The notes under the pieces are model-generated. The model saw only the letters and a program-made list of their open reading frames with translations, had not been told where the DNA came from and searched no databases. A program made the translations under genes and the position numbers. Source: Lachnoclostridium sp. UBA2905 (lineage in GTDB: Bacteria; Bacillota; Clostridia; Lachnospirales; Lachnospiraceae). Taken from it: DNA of 22,016 bases. The stretch is from the NCBI GenBank assembly GCA_002349525.1, contig DEDL01000010.1, forward strand, positions 33,781 through 55,796, written 5' to 3'. Positions 1 through 6,911 of the stretch are shown here, piece by piece (positions within the stretch are counted from its first letter, which is position 1; every line of letters starts with the position of its first letter).

Positions 1-25
1 TGCCTTACCGTTTGGCGATAGCCCA
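1..25 (-). tRNA. tRNA-Gln, 5' end only (cut by window edge)
   Basis: Read on the minus strand, the first 25 bases give the 5' acceptor strand TGGGCTA, T8, and a complete D-arm with stem GCC/GGC around the loop AAACGGTAA. This is the usual start of bacterial tRNA-Gln (UUG). The anticodon lies outside the window, so the identity rests on the acceptor and D-arm only. A consensus-like promoter lies just upstream at 66-94. Confidence 0.72.
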
Positions 26-65
26 TCAGTATTTTGTTGTGTGCTCTTGTCACTCAACGAAGGCT

Positions 66-94
66 ATTATAACAAAGGACAAAATAAAATGCAA
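66..94 (-). promoter_or_regulatory. Promoter of the tRNA-Gln gene
   Basis: On the minus strand there is a -35-like TTGCAT (89-94), a 17-bp spacer and a perfect -10 TATAAT (66-71). Transcription would start near 59, about 34 nt before the mature tRNA end at 25. Spacing and -10 match sigma-A; the -35 is weak. Confidence 0.6.
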
Positions 95-158
95 GTACTT
101 TTTTTAAAAAATTTGTTTTATTTTGAAACTTTTTTTGAAACTGTTTTTCTAGTGCATT

Positions 159-354
159 TTCAGACGTATTATAAGCAAGGTGTTCAGACATATTATAAGC
201 CATATTTTCAGGTATAATACAAGCCATATTTTCAGGTATAATACAAGCCATATTTTCAGGTATAATACAAGCCATATATTCAGACGTATTATAAACATCA
301 ATTTCAGATTTTATTGTAAGCATCATTTCAGGCGTATTATAGATGTGTCTTCGG
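159..354. repeat. 24-bp tandem array, about 8 units
   Basis: A TTCAG core recurs at 159, 183, 207, 231, 255, 279, 303 and 327, exactly 24 bp apart, with a degenerate ninth (TTCGG) at 350. Units at 207, 231 and 255 are almost identical and the outer ones are degraded. Each unit holds TATAAT or TATTATA, so the array carries a -10-like hexamer every 24 bp, without -35 boxes. It lies between the leftward tRNA promoter and the rightward gene at 467. It can be read as 8-residue peptide repeats on both strands, but neither reading frame has a ribosome binding site, so I treat it as non-coding. Confidence 0.85.
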
Positions 355-466
355 ACTATTTGTAAGAATTGCTTTGATTTTCATTTGATTTATGTTGATT
401 TTATGGCTTATTTCATTTGTTGTTAACATTTGTCTGATATTATACAAAAAGCGAGGTGATGACATA

Positions 467-1240
467 ATGGCAATAAATACAGAAAATAAAAAGACAAGGC
501 TTGATGAAAACGCAGAAATATATTCTGAACATAAAACCGTTTCTGAAAAAGAAATGTGGAAAAGTATGGATACAGAAGAAAAGAAGAAACAGTTCAAGGA
601 ATACTATCTAATTCCTATCATAGTTGGTATTATTGCAGTGGGAATAGTTGGCTACCTGATATATGATGCTGTTTCAGGATACAGAGACGTATCATTTATG
701 GCAACAATTATAAATGATGAGATTGACAGTGACACACTTGATGATTTTAATGATGATTTTCTCAATTACATTGGTGGAAATCCGAAAAAGGATAAATCTG
801 ATATAAGTGCTGGATATCTTTTGTCAGGAGGTTCAGGATCTGATTCTGTAAGGGCAGCCCAGTCTTTAACATCATATATATATGCCAAACAGCTGGATGC
901 CATGATTGCAGATGAAGCAACATTTGACCACTATGCTTCTCTTGGCTGTTTCCTTGATTTGTCTGAATTGCTTACAAATGAGGAGTATGCAAAGTATGAG
1001 AAATACATTTACTATCCTAAGCTTGAGGAGAATGTAAGTAATGTGCCGGGTTCAGAAGAAAATGATACGGTGAGACCGGAAAAAACATACCCTTGTGGAA
1101 TACATATTGGTGCCAGTCCGGTTTATAAAAAATTAGGTGGTGTACAGCCTGATCCTGTTATAGGAATCGTGGCTACTTCCGGAAGGCGTGAAAATGCTCT
1201 TAAGTTCTTAAAATATCTGTTTCCGGAGGAAGGTAAATAA
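467..1240 (+). CDS. Membrane-anchored protein of unknown function
   Basis: I do not recognise this 257-residue protein as a named family. The first 45 residues are charged and presumably cytoplasmic. One hydrophobic segment (about 47-68, IIVGIIAVGIVGYLIY) follows, and the rest is acidic and presumably extracellular. The C-terminal part (for example DAMIADEATFDHYASLG, FLDLSELL, and a final ENALKFLKYLF) reads like the lobe of an extracellular solute-binding protein, so a remote relation to ABC binding proteins is possible; this is inference. The start at 467 follows GAGGTGAT with good spacing. An in-frame ATG at 392 would add 25 hydrophobic residues but has no ribosome binding site. There is no operon partner: the 24-bp array lies upstream and the xylanase downstream has its own promoter. 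Confidence 0.75.
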   Translation: MAINTENKKTRLDENAEIYSEHKTVSEKEMWKSMDTEEKKKQFKEYYLIPIIVGIIAVGIVGYLIYDAVSGYRDVSFMATIINDEIDSDTLDDFNDDFLNYIGGNPKKDKSDISAGYLLSGGSGSDSVRAAQSLTSYIYAKQLDAMIADEATFDHYASLGCFLDLSELLTNEEYAKYEKYIYYPKLEENVSNVPGSEENDTVRPEKTYPCGIHIGASPVYKKLGGVQPDPVIGIVATSGRRENALKFLKYLFPEEGK

Positions 1241-1314
1241 TATAATAATTGGTTACTCATGTTATTGATTTTTAATAATTAAATAGTTTACTTTTTACGG
1301 CAAATAAGTTACAA

Positions 1315-1343
1315 TTGCATGTGTTATACTTCACATGTAATAT
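1315..1343 (+). promoter_or_regulatory. Xylanase promoter with inverted repeat in its spacer
   Basis: TTGCAT (1315-1320) and TAATAT (1338-1343) are 17 bp apart. The spacer is almost filled by an inverted repeat, CATGTG-N8-CACATG (1318-1337), a plausible operator between the two boxes. The protein that would bind it is unknown. Confidence 0.45.
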
Positions 1344-1359
1344 AACAATATTATGTCGT

Positions 1360-1377
1360 CCTGAGATGTGTCTCAGG
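1360..1377 (+). promoter_or_regulatory. Hairpin in the xylanase 5' leader
   Basis: CCTGAGA, loop TGTG, TCTCAGG form a perfect 7-bp stem about 15 nt before the GGAGG ribosome binding site at 1392. No T-run follows, so it is not a terminator. A 5'-end mRNA stabiliser or a protein-binding site are possible roles. Confidence 0.5.
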
Positions 1378-1402
1378 GATGAAGAAAAATTGGAGGTTTC
1401 AT

Positions 1403-3076
1403 ATGAGAAAATCAAAGTTAGTTTCTTATGCACTTGTACTTGCTATGACAGCTAGCTCATTAGTTGGTTTTACAGCTAATGCTGATGCAGCTAAGAAAGC
1501 AGCACCTAAACTTAGTGCAAAGACAAAGTCCGTATCAGTTGGCGGAAAATTTACTGTTAAAGTAAAGAAGACAACTGGAGTTAAGAAAATTGCAAAGGTT
1601 ACTTGGAAGTCAAGTGCCAAGAAAGTTGCAGCTGTAAAGAAGAGCGGAGCTCTTAAAGCTAAGGTTACAGCTAAGAAGGCTGGAAAGGCTAAGATTACAG
1701 CAAAAGTTAAGTATACTCTTAAGAGTGGAAAGTCACTTAGCAAGAAGCTTAAGTGTGCAGTTACTGTTACTGCTGCAGCAACAACAGTTCCTACAACAGC
1801 TCCTTCAGTAGCTCCAACAGCAGCTCCTTCAGTAGCTCCAACAACAGCACCTTCAAGTGCACCAACAGCAGAAGCTACTGCAACACCTGTTCGTACTGCA
1901 AAACCAACACCAACACCTTATGTTCTTCCAGAAGAATCACTTAAGGAAAATGCTGATTTTAACGTTGGTACAGTAATCAGTTATGATAAGAAGAATTCAA
2001 TCTTCGATAAGAACTTTACAAAGCTTGCTGCTCAGCAGTTCGATATCGTTACATGTGAGAACGAGATGAAGGGATATTCACTTCTTGACACAAGCGCTTC
2101 ACAGGCAGCGGAAGATGGAATGCCTGTATGCCAGTTTGGAAGAGCTGACGAGATGGTTCAGTGGGCAAAGGATAACGGACTTAAGGTTCGTGGACACGTC
2201 CTTATCTGGGAACAGAGTATGTCAGATTCATTCTTCTATGTAGATTATGATACAAACAAAGAACTTGTTGATGCTGAGACATTGAAGGCTCGTATGCAGA
2301 GCTACTGCAAACAGGTTGTTACTCATTTCGAAGAGAAATTCCCTGGAACAGTTATTTGCTGGGACGTTGTTAATGAAGCAATCAACGCAGACGAAAAGGC
2401 AGAGAAAGATCCTACAACAGGTCTTTGCCTCAACAACACAGGTAAGTTCTATCAGATCTTAGGTGGAGAGTATATTAAGTATGCATTCCAGTATGCTAAG
2501 GAAGCTGTAGCTGCAGCTAAAGCAATCAATCCAGATAGCGATATCTTACTTTACTACAATGATTTCAATACATTCCAGGGTGTAAAGACTGACAGAATCT
2601 TAGCTCTTATCGATTACCTTAACAAAGATGAGAAGCTTCTTGACTGCATGGGTATGGAAGGATACGTTCTTACATATTGGCCAGATGCTAAGGATGTTCA
2701 GAACGCAATGACTAAGTTTGCTAATAAGAATGTAAAGGTTGGTATCAACGAGCTTACAGTACGTCTTAACAAGGCTTGTGCTAGTAAATCAGAAGATGGT
2801 GTAACAGATGCAGATATCACAGCACATGCTACTAAGTATGAAGATATGTTCAAAGCATATACAGCATTCAACAAAGCTAAACCTGGTGTTCTTACAAACG
2901 TAAGTATCTGGGGACTTATCGATCGTCCAGACCTTGTTAATGAAGCAGACAAAGCTGACGATGTAAGAGATTATGACTATGATGTATATGGAACAAATTC
3001 AGGTCTTTTCTCAGATGATTATCGTGAGAAGGATGCTTTCAACAAAGTAATCCAGGTTTTAAAAGACGCTAAATAA
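1403..3076 (+). CDS. Secreted GH10 endo-beta-1,4-xylanase with Ig-like domain
   Basis: This 557-residue secreted protein would cut the xylan backbone outside the cell. Order: signal peptide (1 to about 28, ending near ANADA); a lysine/alanine-rich Ig-like Big2-type domain (about 30-125, VTWKSSAKKVAAVKKSG); a Pro/Thr/Ser/Ala linker (about 128-175) with three 24-bp DNA repeats; and a GH10 barrel (about 185-557). Catalytic signatures are WDVVNEAIN with acid/base E325 and GINELTV with nucleophile E450. Two family-typical spots differ: the usual WH after GHxLxW is WEQ here, and the usual aromatic motif after WGL is DRPDLV, so substrate specificity may be shifted. The start at 1403 follows GGAGG at 1392; an ATG at 1379 would place eight residues and that GGAGG before the signal peptide. 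It stands alone between its own promoter and terminator. Confidence 0.9.
   Translation: MRKSKLVSYALVLAMTASSLVGFTANADAAKKAAPKLSAKTKSVSVGGKFTVKVKKTTGVKKIAKVTWKSSAKKVAAVKKSGALKAKVTAKKAGKAKITAKVKYTLKSGKSLSKKLKCAVTVTAAATTVPTTAPSVAPTAAPSVAPTTAPSSAPTAEATATPVRTAKPTPTPYVLPEESLKENADFNVGTVISYDKKNSIFDKNFTKLAAQQFDIVTCENEMKGYSLLDTSASQAAEDGMPVCQFGRADEMVQWAKDNGLKVRGHVLIWEQSMSDSFFYVDYDTNKELVDAETLKARMQSYCKQVVTHFEEKFPGTVICWDVVNEAINADEKAEKDPTTGLCLNNTGKFYQILGGEYIKYAFQYAKEAVAAAKAINPDSDILLYYNDFNTFQGVKTDRILALIDYLNKDEKLLDCMGMEGYVLTYWPDAKDVQNAMTKFANKNVKVGINELTVRLNKACASKSEDGVTDADITAHATKYEDMFKAYTAFNKAKPGVLTNVSIWGLIDRPDLVNEADKADDVRDYDYDVYGTNSGLFSDDYREKDAFNKVIQVLKDAK
1799..1870. repeat. 24-bp coding repeat in the xylanase linker, 3 units
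   Basis: Three 24-bp units (1799-1822, 1823-1846, 1847-1870) encode APSVAPTA-like octapeptides in the linker between the Ig-like and catalytic domains. Units 1 and 2 differ only at the end; unit 3 is more diverged. In-frame unit length fits slippage tolerated in a flexible linker. Confidence 0.8.
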
Positions 3077-3103
3077 TTAAAATAAATAATGCGTGATTAA
3101 GTG

Positions 3104-3140
3104 CAGGCTGCCATATTGAAAGATATGGTGGTCTGTTTTT
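3104..3140 (+). terminator. Rho-independent terminator after the xylanase gene
   Basis: A 13-bp stem (3104-3116 with 3123-3135, including three G-T pairs), 6-nt loop TGAAAG, then five T. It isolates the xylanase transcript from cysK. Confidence 0.85.
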
Positions 3141-3172
3141 GCTTATATAAAATAAAAAAACAATTAAATATA

Positions 3173-3199
3173 TAATTCCTATTGACATTGTAGGAATTA
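3173..3199 (+). promoter_or_regulatory. 27-bp palindromic operator, probable CymR site
   Basis: TAATTCCTA-N9-TAGGAATTA is a perfect inverted repeat with 9-bp arms. It covers the whole -35 box of the cysK promoter and most of the spacer, the position expected for a repressor. CymR of Bacillus is known to bind an AT-rich roughly 27-bp site before cysteine-metabolism genes, and a CymR-like gene lies in this window at 18059. Assignment to CymR is inference; the palindrome is directly seen. Confidence 0.72.
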
Positions 3200-3210
3200 A
3201 GATGTATTAT
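3182..3210 (+). promoter_or_regulatory. Promoter of cysK
   Basis: Perfect -35 TTGACA (3182-3187), 17-bp spacer, -10 TATTAT (3205-3210). Expected transcription start is near 3217, giving a leader of about 60 nt before the GGAGG site and the ATG at 3280. Confidence 0.8.
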
Positions 3211-3279
3211 AGCCGTAAATTAAAAATCAGAAAAATTCAAAGCTCAAAATTAAATGGATTATAACAGGAGGATTTTATT

Positions 3280-4212
3280 ATGGCAAAGATAGCAAAGTAT
3301 TTAACAGAGTTAATAGGTAACACACCACTTCTTGAGATTTCTAATTATGAAAAGAAACATGGATTGAATGCAAAGGTGATTGGAAAGGTTGAATATTTTA
3401 ACCCACTTGGAAGTGTTAAAGACAGAGTAGCAGCAGCTATGATCGAGCAGGCTGAGAAGGATGGAAAGGTAAATAAGGACACTGTAATTATTGAGCCAAC
3501 TTCAGGTAACACTGGAATTGGACTTGCATTTGTAACAGCAGCCAAGGGCTTGCATCTTATACTTACAATGCCAGATACAATGAGTGTTGAGAGAAGAAAG
3601 ATTGTTGCAGCACTTGGAGCGGAGATAGTTCTTACTCCTGGAAGAGAAGGAATGCAGGGTGCTATTAATAAGGCCGCAGAGCTTAAAGAAAAATATGGCA
3701 ATGCATTTATTCCACAGCAGTTTGAGAATGAAGCTAATCCTGCAATACATGAAAAAACAACAGCTAACGAAATCTGGAATGATACAGATGGAAAGGTTGA
3801 TATATTTGTATCAGCTGTAGGAACCGGCGGAACTATAACAGGTACTGCAAGAGGTCTTAAAGCTAAAAATCCAGACATAAAAGTTGTTGCTGTAGAGCCT
3901 GCAACTTCAGCTGTTTTATCAGGAGAGAAACCAGGACCTCATAAGATTCAGGGAATTGGTGCAGGTTTCGTTCCAAAGGTAGTTGACCTTGATATAATTG
4001 ATGAGATCATTAAAGTTGAAAATGATCAGGCTTTTGATGCTTCAAGGGAAGTTGCAAAAACAGACGGACTTTTAGTTGGAATATCTGCTGGTTCAGCAAT
4101 CTATGCAGCAACAGTTCTTGCAAAGAGACCTGAGAACAAAGATAAGAATATAGTTGTTCTTCTTCCTGATACAGGAGAGAGATATCTTTCAACTTCTCTT
4201 TTTGATCTGTAA
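3280..4212 (+). CDS. cysK: Cysteine synthase (O-acetylserine sulfhydrylase)
   Basis: A PLP enzyme that makes cysteine from O-acetylserine and sulfide in the cytoplasm. The 310 residues match the usual CysK length. Visible motifs: GNTPLLE near the N-terminus; PLP lysine K47 in GSVKDR; the TSGNTGIGLA substrate loop; the phosphate-binding GTGGTITG; the HKIQGIGAGFVP motif; the C-terminal PDTGERYLST. Start follows a strong AGGAGG. In Bacillus, CysK also acts as a regulator by binding CymR; here the gene has a palindromic operator on its promoter and a CymR-like gene sits at the other end of the sulfur cluster. No terminator is visible after it, so some read-through into sbp across the 23-bp array is possible. 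Confidence 0.95.
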   Translation: MAKIAKYLTELIGNTPLLEISNYEKKHGLNAKVIGKVEYFNPLGSVKDRVAAAMIEQAEKDGKVNKDTVIIEPTSGNTGIGLAFVTAAKGLHLILTMPDTMSVERRKIVAALGAEIVLTPGREGMQGAINKAAELKEKYGNAFIPQQFENEANPAIHEKTTANEIWNDTDGKVDIFVSAVGTGGTITGTARGLKAKNPDIKVVAVEPATSAVLSGEKPGPHKIQGIGAGFVPKVVDLDIIDEIIKVENDQAFDASREVAKTDGLLVGISAGSAIYAATVLAKRPENKDKNIVVLLPDTGERYLSTSLFDL

Positions 4213-4396
4213 GACTGGTTGTTATTGATTTGTTAGACTGGTTATTATTGATTTGTTAGACTGATTGTTATTGATTTGTTAGACTGGTTGTTATTGATTT
4301 GTTAGACTGATTGTTATTGATATGTAGGATTAGCTGTTACTTATATGAAAGATTAATTATTATTAATCCGTAAGATTAGTATTTGTCAGTATGTAA
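4213..4396. repeat. 23-bp tandem array, 8 units
   Basis: Starting right after the cysK stop codon, a GACTGGTTGTTATTGATTTG-type unit recurs at 4213, 4236, 4259, 4282, 4305, 4328, 4351 and 4374, exactly 23 bp apart. The first five are nearly identical and the last three are degraded but keep the period. The array fills most of the 280-bp cysK-sbp gap and has no visible coding potential. Confidence 0.88.
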
Positions 4397-4422
4397 TTCT
4401 AGTTGTTAAAAAATGTAAGAAT

Positions 4423-4455
4423 TTGATTTACAAATCAACCTAGTATGTTTGTAAT
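4423..4455 (+). promoter_or_regulatory. Possible sbp promoter with perfect 16-bp palindrome
   Basis: TTGATTTACAAATCAA (4423-4438) is a perfect dyad. It contains TTTACA (4427-4432), which with TGTAAT (4450-4455) could form a weak promoter with a 17-bp spacer. The palindrome is certain; the promoter is not, because the -10 lacks the conserved second A. Confidence 0.35.
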
Positions 4456-4492
4456 CTAAAAATGTGTCAGCTTAAGATAAGGTGGTGATCAT

Positions 4493-5731
4493 GTGATAAA
4501 AAGTAATGAAAAACCAGAAATAAAAAAATACTATACATTAAAAAAAGTGTTCAGTAATAAAAAGATATCACGTAAAAACCCAACAGCATGTAGAGAAACA
4601 GAGGCACCATACAAGAATAAAATGTTCAAGAATACATTATTCAAGAATGAAACATTTAAGGATACATTGTTCAATATAACATCATTCAAGAATGAAGCAT
4701 TTAAGGATACATTATTCAATATAACATCATTCAAGAATGTATCGCTGGTGGCAGTGTCATTGGTAATGGCGTCTCTTGTCTTTTCGGGTTGTGGCAGCAG
4801 TGACAATGGTGTAAAAAAGATTACTAATGTATCATATGATCCTACAAGAGAATTGTACGAGAACATTAATCCTTTATTTGAAAAGGATTATGAAGAAAAA
4901 TATGGAGAGCAGGTAGAAGTAGTTACTTCGCATGGGGGCTCAGGCACCCAGGCCCGCTCGGTTGTTGAAGGATGTAATGCAGATGTTGTCACACTTGCTC
5001 TTGAACATGACATATCTTTAATAGAAAGAACAGGACTGATAGATGCGGGGTGGAAGGATGAGTATGCCGACAACTCTGCACCTTACACCTCAACAATAGT
5101 ATTTCTTGTGAGAAAAGGCAATCCACTTGCTATAAAGGATTGGAATGATCTTGTTGAGGACGGAGTTGAAGTTATTACTCCGGATCCAAAAAGCAGTGGT
5201 GGAGCATGTTGGAATTTTTTTGCGGCATTATCCTATGCAAAAGCTAGGTTTATAGATGAAACAGAACAGAAGGAGTTTATGAAAAAGCTTTATGGCAATG
5301 TATCGGTAATGGATTCGGGAGCAAGAGGTTCTACTACAACATTTGTGGAAAATGGAAAGGGAGATGTGCTCATTTCCTGGGAGAATGAAGCTATTGCCAC
5401 GATTCGCAGTTATCCGGATGAATATGAGATGGTTACTCCTTCAGTCAGTATTCTTGCTGAGCCAAGTGTGGCGATTGTTGATGATAATGTAAAGAGCAAC
5501 AAAACAGAAAAAGAAGCTGATGAGTACATAAAGTTCCTATATACGAAGGATGCTCAGAAAATTATTGCAGAGAATGGATACAGACCTGTGGACAAGGATG
5601 TTTTGAATGAGTTTGCAGATTCATTTGACATGTCAGTTGAGTTAAGCAGGATTGAAGATTTTGGTGGATGGGACAAGGCCTATAAGGATTATTTTGACGA
5701 AGGAGCGTATTTTGATGAAATATACGAATAA
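4493..5731 (+). CDS. sbp: Sulfate/thiosulfate-binding lipoprotein of the ABC transporter
   Basis: Extracellular lipoprotein that captures sulfate for CysT/CysW. Family signatures are visible: TNVSYDPTRELYENINPLF after the lipidation site, SHGGSGTQARSV (ligand loop), ADVVTLALEHDI, TPDPKSSGGACWNFFAALSYA, and GDVLISWENEA. Lipobox VFSGC puts the lipidated cysteine at residue 100. That is far later than normal because the first 83 residues include eight 5-residue repeats (FKNET/FKDTL/FNITS type). The GTG start at 4493 has GGTGG at 4481; an in-frame ATG at 4622 would shorten the preceding region but has no ribosome binding site. Stop overlaps cysT by 17 nt, indicating an operon. Confidence 0.9.
   Translation: MIKSNEKPEIKKYYTLKKVFSNKKISRKNPTACRETEAPYKNKMFKNTLFKNETFKDTLFNITSFKNEAFKDTLFNITSFKNVSLVAVSLVMASLVFSGCGSSDNGVKKITNVSYDPTRELYENINPLFEKDYEEKYGEQVEVVTSHGGSGTQARSVVEGCNADVVTLALEHDISLIERTGLIDAGWKDEYADNSAPYTSTIVFLVRKGNPLAIKDWNDLVEDGVEVITPDPKSSGGACWNFFAALSYAKARFIDETEQKEFMKKLYGNVSVMDSGARGSTTTFVENGKGDVLISWENEAIATIRSYPDEYEMVTPSVSILAEPSVAIVDDNVKSNKTEKEADEYIKFLYTKDAQKIIAENGYRPVDKDVLNEFADSFDMSVELSRIEDFGGWDKAYKDYFDEGAYFDEIYE
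4625..4744. repeat. 15-bp coding repeat, 8 units, in the sbp 5' end
   Basis: Eight contiguous 15-bp units (TTCAAGAATACATTA type) encode five-residue blocks FKNTL, FKNET, FKDTL, FNITS, FKNEA, FKDTL, FNITS, FKNVS. A higher-order 45-bp duplication (4640-4684 and 4685-4729) is nearly exact. The array directly precedes the hydrophobic core of the signal peptide. Confidence 0.9.
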
Positions 5732-6548
5732 GACCAGAGTTATTCCGGGGTTTGGACTGAATATGGGCATAGTTATTACAATGTTGTCAGTTATTGTGCT
5801 GATTCCGCTAGTATCTGTCCTTGTATATTCATTGAAACTGTCCCCGGCTGAATTTATAGAAACGATTACAAGGGAAAGCGTCAGGAATGCATTTGTGACA
5901 AGTATTGGGTGCTCACTTGTGGCAGCAATTATTAACAGTATATTTGGTGTAATAATGGCATGGACACTTGTCAGATATGAATTTCCGGGAAAACGTTTAA
6001 TCGATGGATTTATTGAGCTTCCATTTGCTCTTCCAACGGCAGTTGCAGGCATCACACTTTCTAAACTTTATGCGGAAGATGGTTTGCTTGGAAAACCTAT
6101 TAGTATACTAGGTATAAAGGTTTCCTACACAAAGCTTGGAATTATAGTTGCTCTTGTATTTGTAGGAATACCATTTGTAGTAAGAAGTGTTCAGCCTGTT
6201 TTGGAAAAAATGGATGGAAGTTACGAGGAAGCGGCATGTATGCTTGGAGCTTCACAGAGGCAGACATTTTTCAAGGTTGTTCTGCCAGAATTAAGACCGG
6301 CAGTGCTGACGGGTTTTGGACTGGCATTTGCAAGGGGAATCGGCGAGTATGGAAGTGTTATATATATATCGGGAAACAGTAAAAAAGAAAAAACACAGGT
6401 TTTATCCTATGTAATTATGCAGAAGCTTGGTTATATAGATTACGCCGGAGCAACAGCAATAGCACTTGTTATGCTGATAATATCATTTTTGCTTTTACTT
6501 GCAATTAATATTATTCAGGTTAAGCAGCAGTCAAGAGTAAACGTATAA
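5715..6548 (+). CDS. cysT: Sulfate ABC transporter permease CysT
   Basis: Inner-membrane permease of the sulfate/thiosulfate importer, partner of CysW and the ATPase CysA. 277 residues with about six membrane segments, the first at about 15-38. The ATPase-docking EAA loop is clear: EEAACMLGASQRQTFFKVV followed by LPELRPA. Other family motifs are ELPFALPTAVAGI and FARGIGEYGSVIYISGN. I chose the ATG at 5715, preceded by AAGGAGCG, which overlaps the sbp end by 17 nt; the reading frame is open further upstream but only inside sbp. Full length and intact, although its partner CysW is broken and no cysA is present. Confidence 0.93.
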   Translation: MKYTNKTRVIPGFGLNMGIVITMLSVIVLIPLVSVLVYSLKLSPAEFIETITRESVRNAFVTSIGCSLVAAIINSIFGVIMAWTLVRYEFPGKRLIDGFIELPFALPTAVAGITLSKLYAEDGLLGKPISILGIKVSYTKLGIIVALVFVGIPFVVRSVQPVLEKMDGSYEEAACMLGASQRQTFFKVVLPELRPAVLTGFGLAFARGIGEYGSVIYISGNSKKEKTQVLSYVIMQKLGYIDYAGATAIALVMLIISFLLLLAINIIQVKQQSRVNV

Positions 6549-6562
6549 GATGAGGTATAACT

Positions 6563-6735
6563 CAAAACGCAAAAACAAAGTGCAAAAACAAAGCACAAAA
6601 ACAAAGCGCAAAAACAAAGCGCAAAAACAAAACGCAAAAACAAAGCACAAAAACAAAGCACAAAATTAAAGCACAAAATAAAGTACAAGTCAAAGCGCAA
6701 AACTAAAGCAAAAAACTAAAGCGCAAAAACAAAAA
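6563..6735. repeat. 13-bp tandem array, about 13 units
   Basis: A CAAAAACAAAGCG-type 13-bp unit is repeated through nearly all of the cysT-cysW gap, ending 9 bp before the AAGGGG ribosome binding site. The + strand is almost free of T and strongly A-rich, so the transcript here would be unstructured. Later units (from about 6661) carry T and small changes. Confidence 0.85.
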
Positions 6736-6755
6736 AATCCCAAGGGGCGGTGGAT

Positions 6756-6911
6756 ATGACAGAGGCAGAAAAACTTGAAAGAAAAAAGAAAATAACAAAA
6801 ATATGTATGATAGCTCTTACGGTTTCATTTATTGTGCTGATGCTTATTATACCACTTATAACAGTGATTACCGGCGCTCTTAAGGAAGGCTTTTCATTCT
6901 ATATAAAAGCG
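6756..6911 (+). pseudogene. cysW: cysW, 5' fragment only
   Basis: The start matches sulfate permease CysW: a basic N-terminus, a first membrane segment (about 14-38, ICMIALTVSFIVLMLIIPL) and the family-typical TVITGALKEGFSFYIKAVS. After residue 53 or 54 the similarity stops abruptly, where about 280 residues are expected. From about 6911 the DNA is the 3' part of metY in another frame, so the CysW frame runs into 50-odd unrelated residues and ends at 7079. The start at 6756 follows AAGGGG; GTG at 6750 is the alternative. Without the EAA loop this cannot be a working permease. Confidence 0.82.

Noticed and set aside
159..354. Possible CRISPR array
   Set aside because: Units are directly contiguous at 24 bp without unique spacers, and no cas genes are near. 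The same holds for the 23-bp and 25-bp arrays.
54..365. Short ORFs on both strands through the 24-bp array, encoding octapeptide repeats
   Set aside because: Any array with a unit divisible by three stays open in several frames; there is no ribosome binding site and codon use is not gene-like.
392..466. Upstream start for the gene at 467
   Set aside because: No Shine-Dalgarno sequence before 392, while 467 has GAGGTGAT at the proper distance.
1379..1402. Upstream start for the xylanase
   Set aside because: The GGAGG at 1392 would lie inside the coding region; the signal peptide begins naturally at 1403.
1426..1743. Long minus-strand ORFs opposite the xylanase, cysK and other genes
   Set aside because: They lie opposite well-supported genes, lack ribosome binding sites and resemble no family; they are codon-bias shadows.
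4394..4424. Second CymR-like site (TAATTCTAG ... TAAGAATTT) before sbp
   Set aside because: The arms match poorly and the total length is 31 bp instead of 27, so the spacing does not fit the cysK palindrome.
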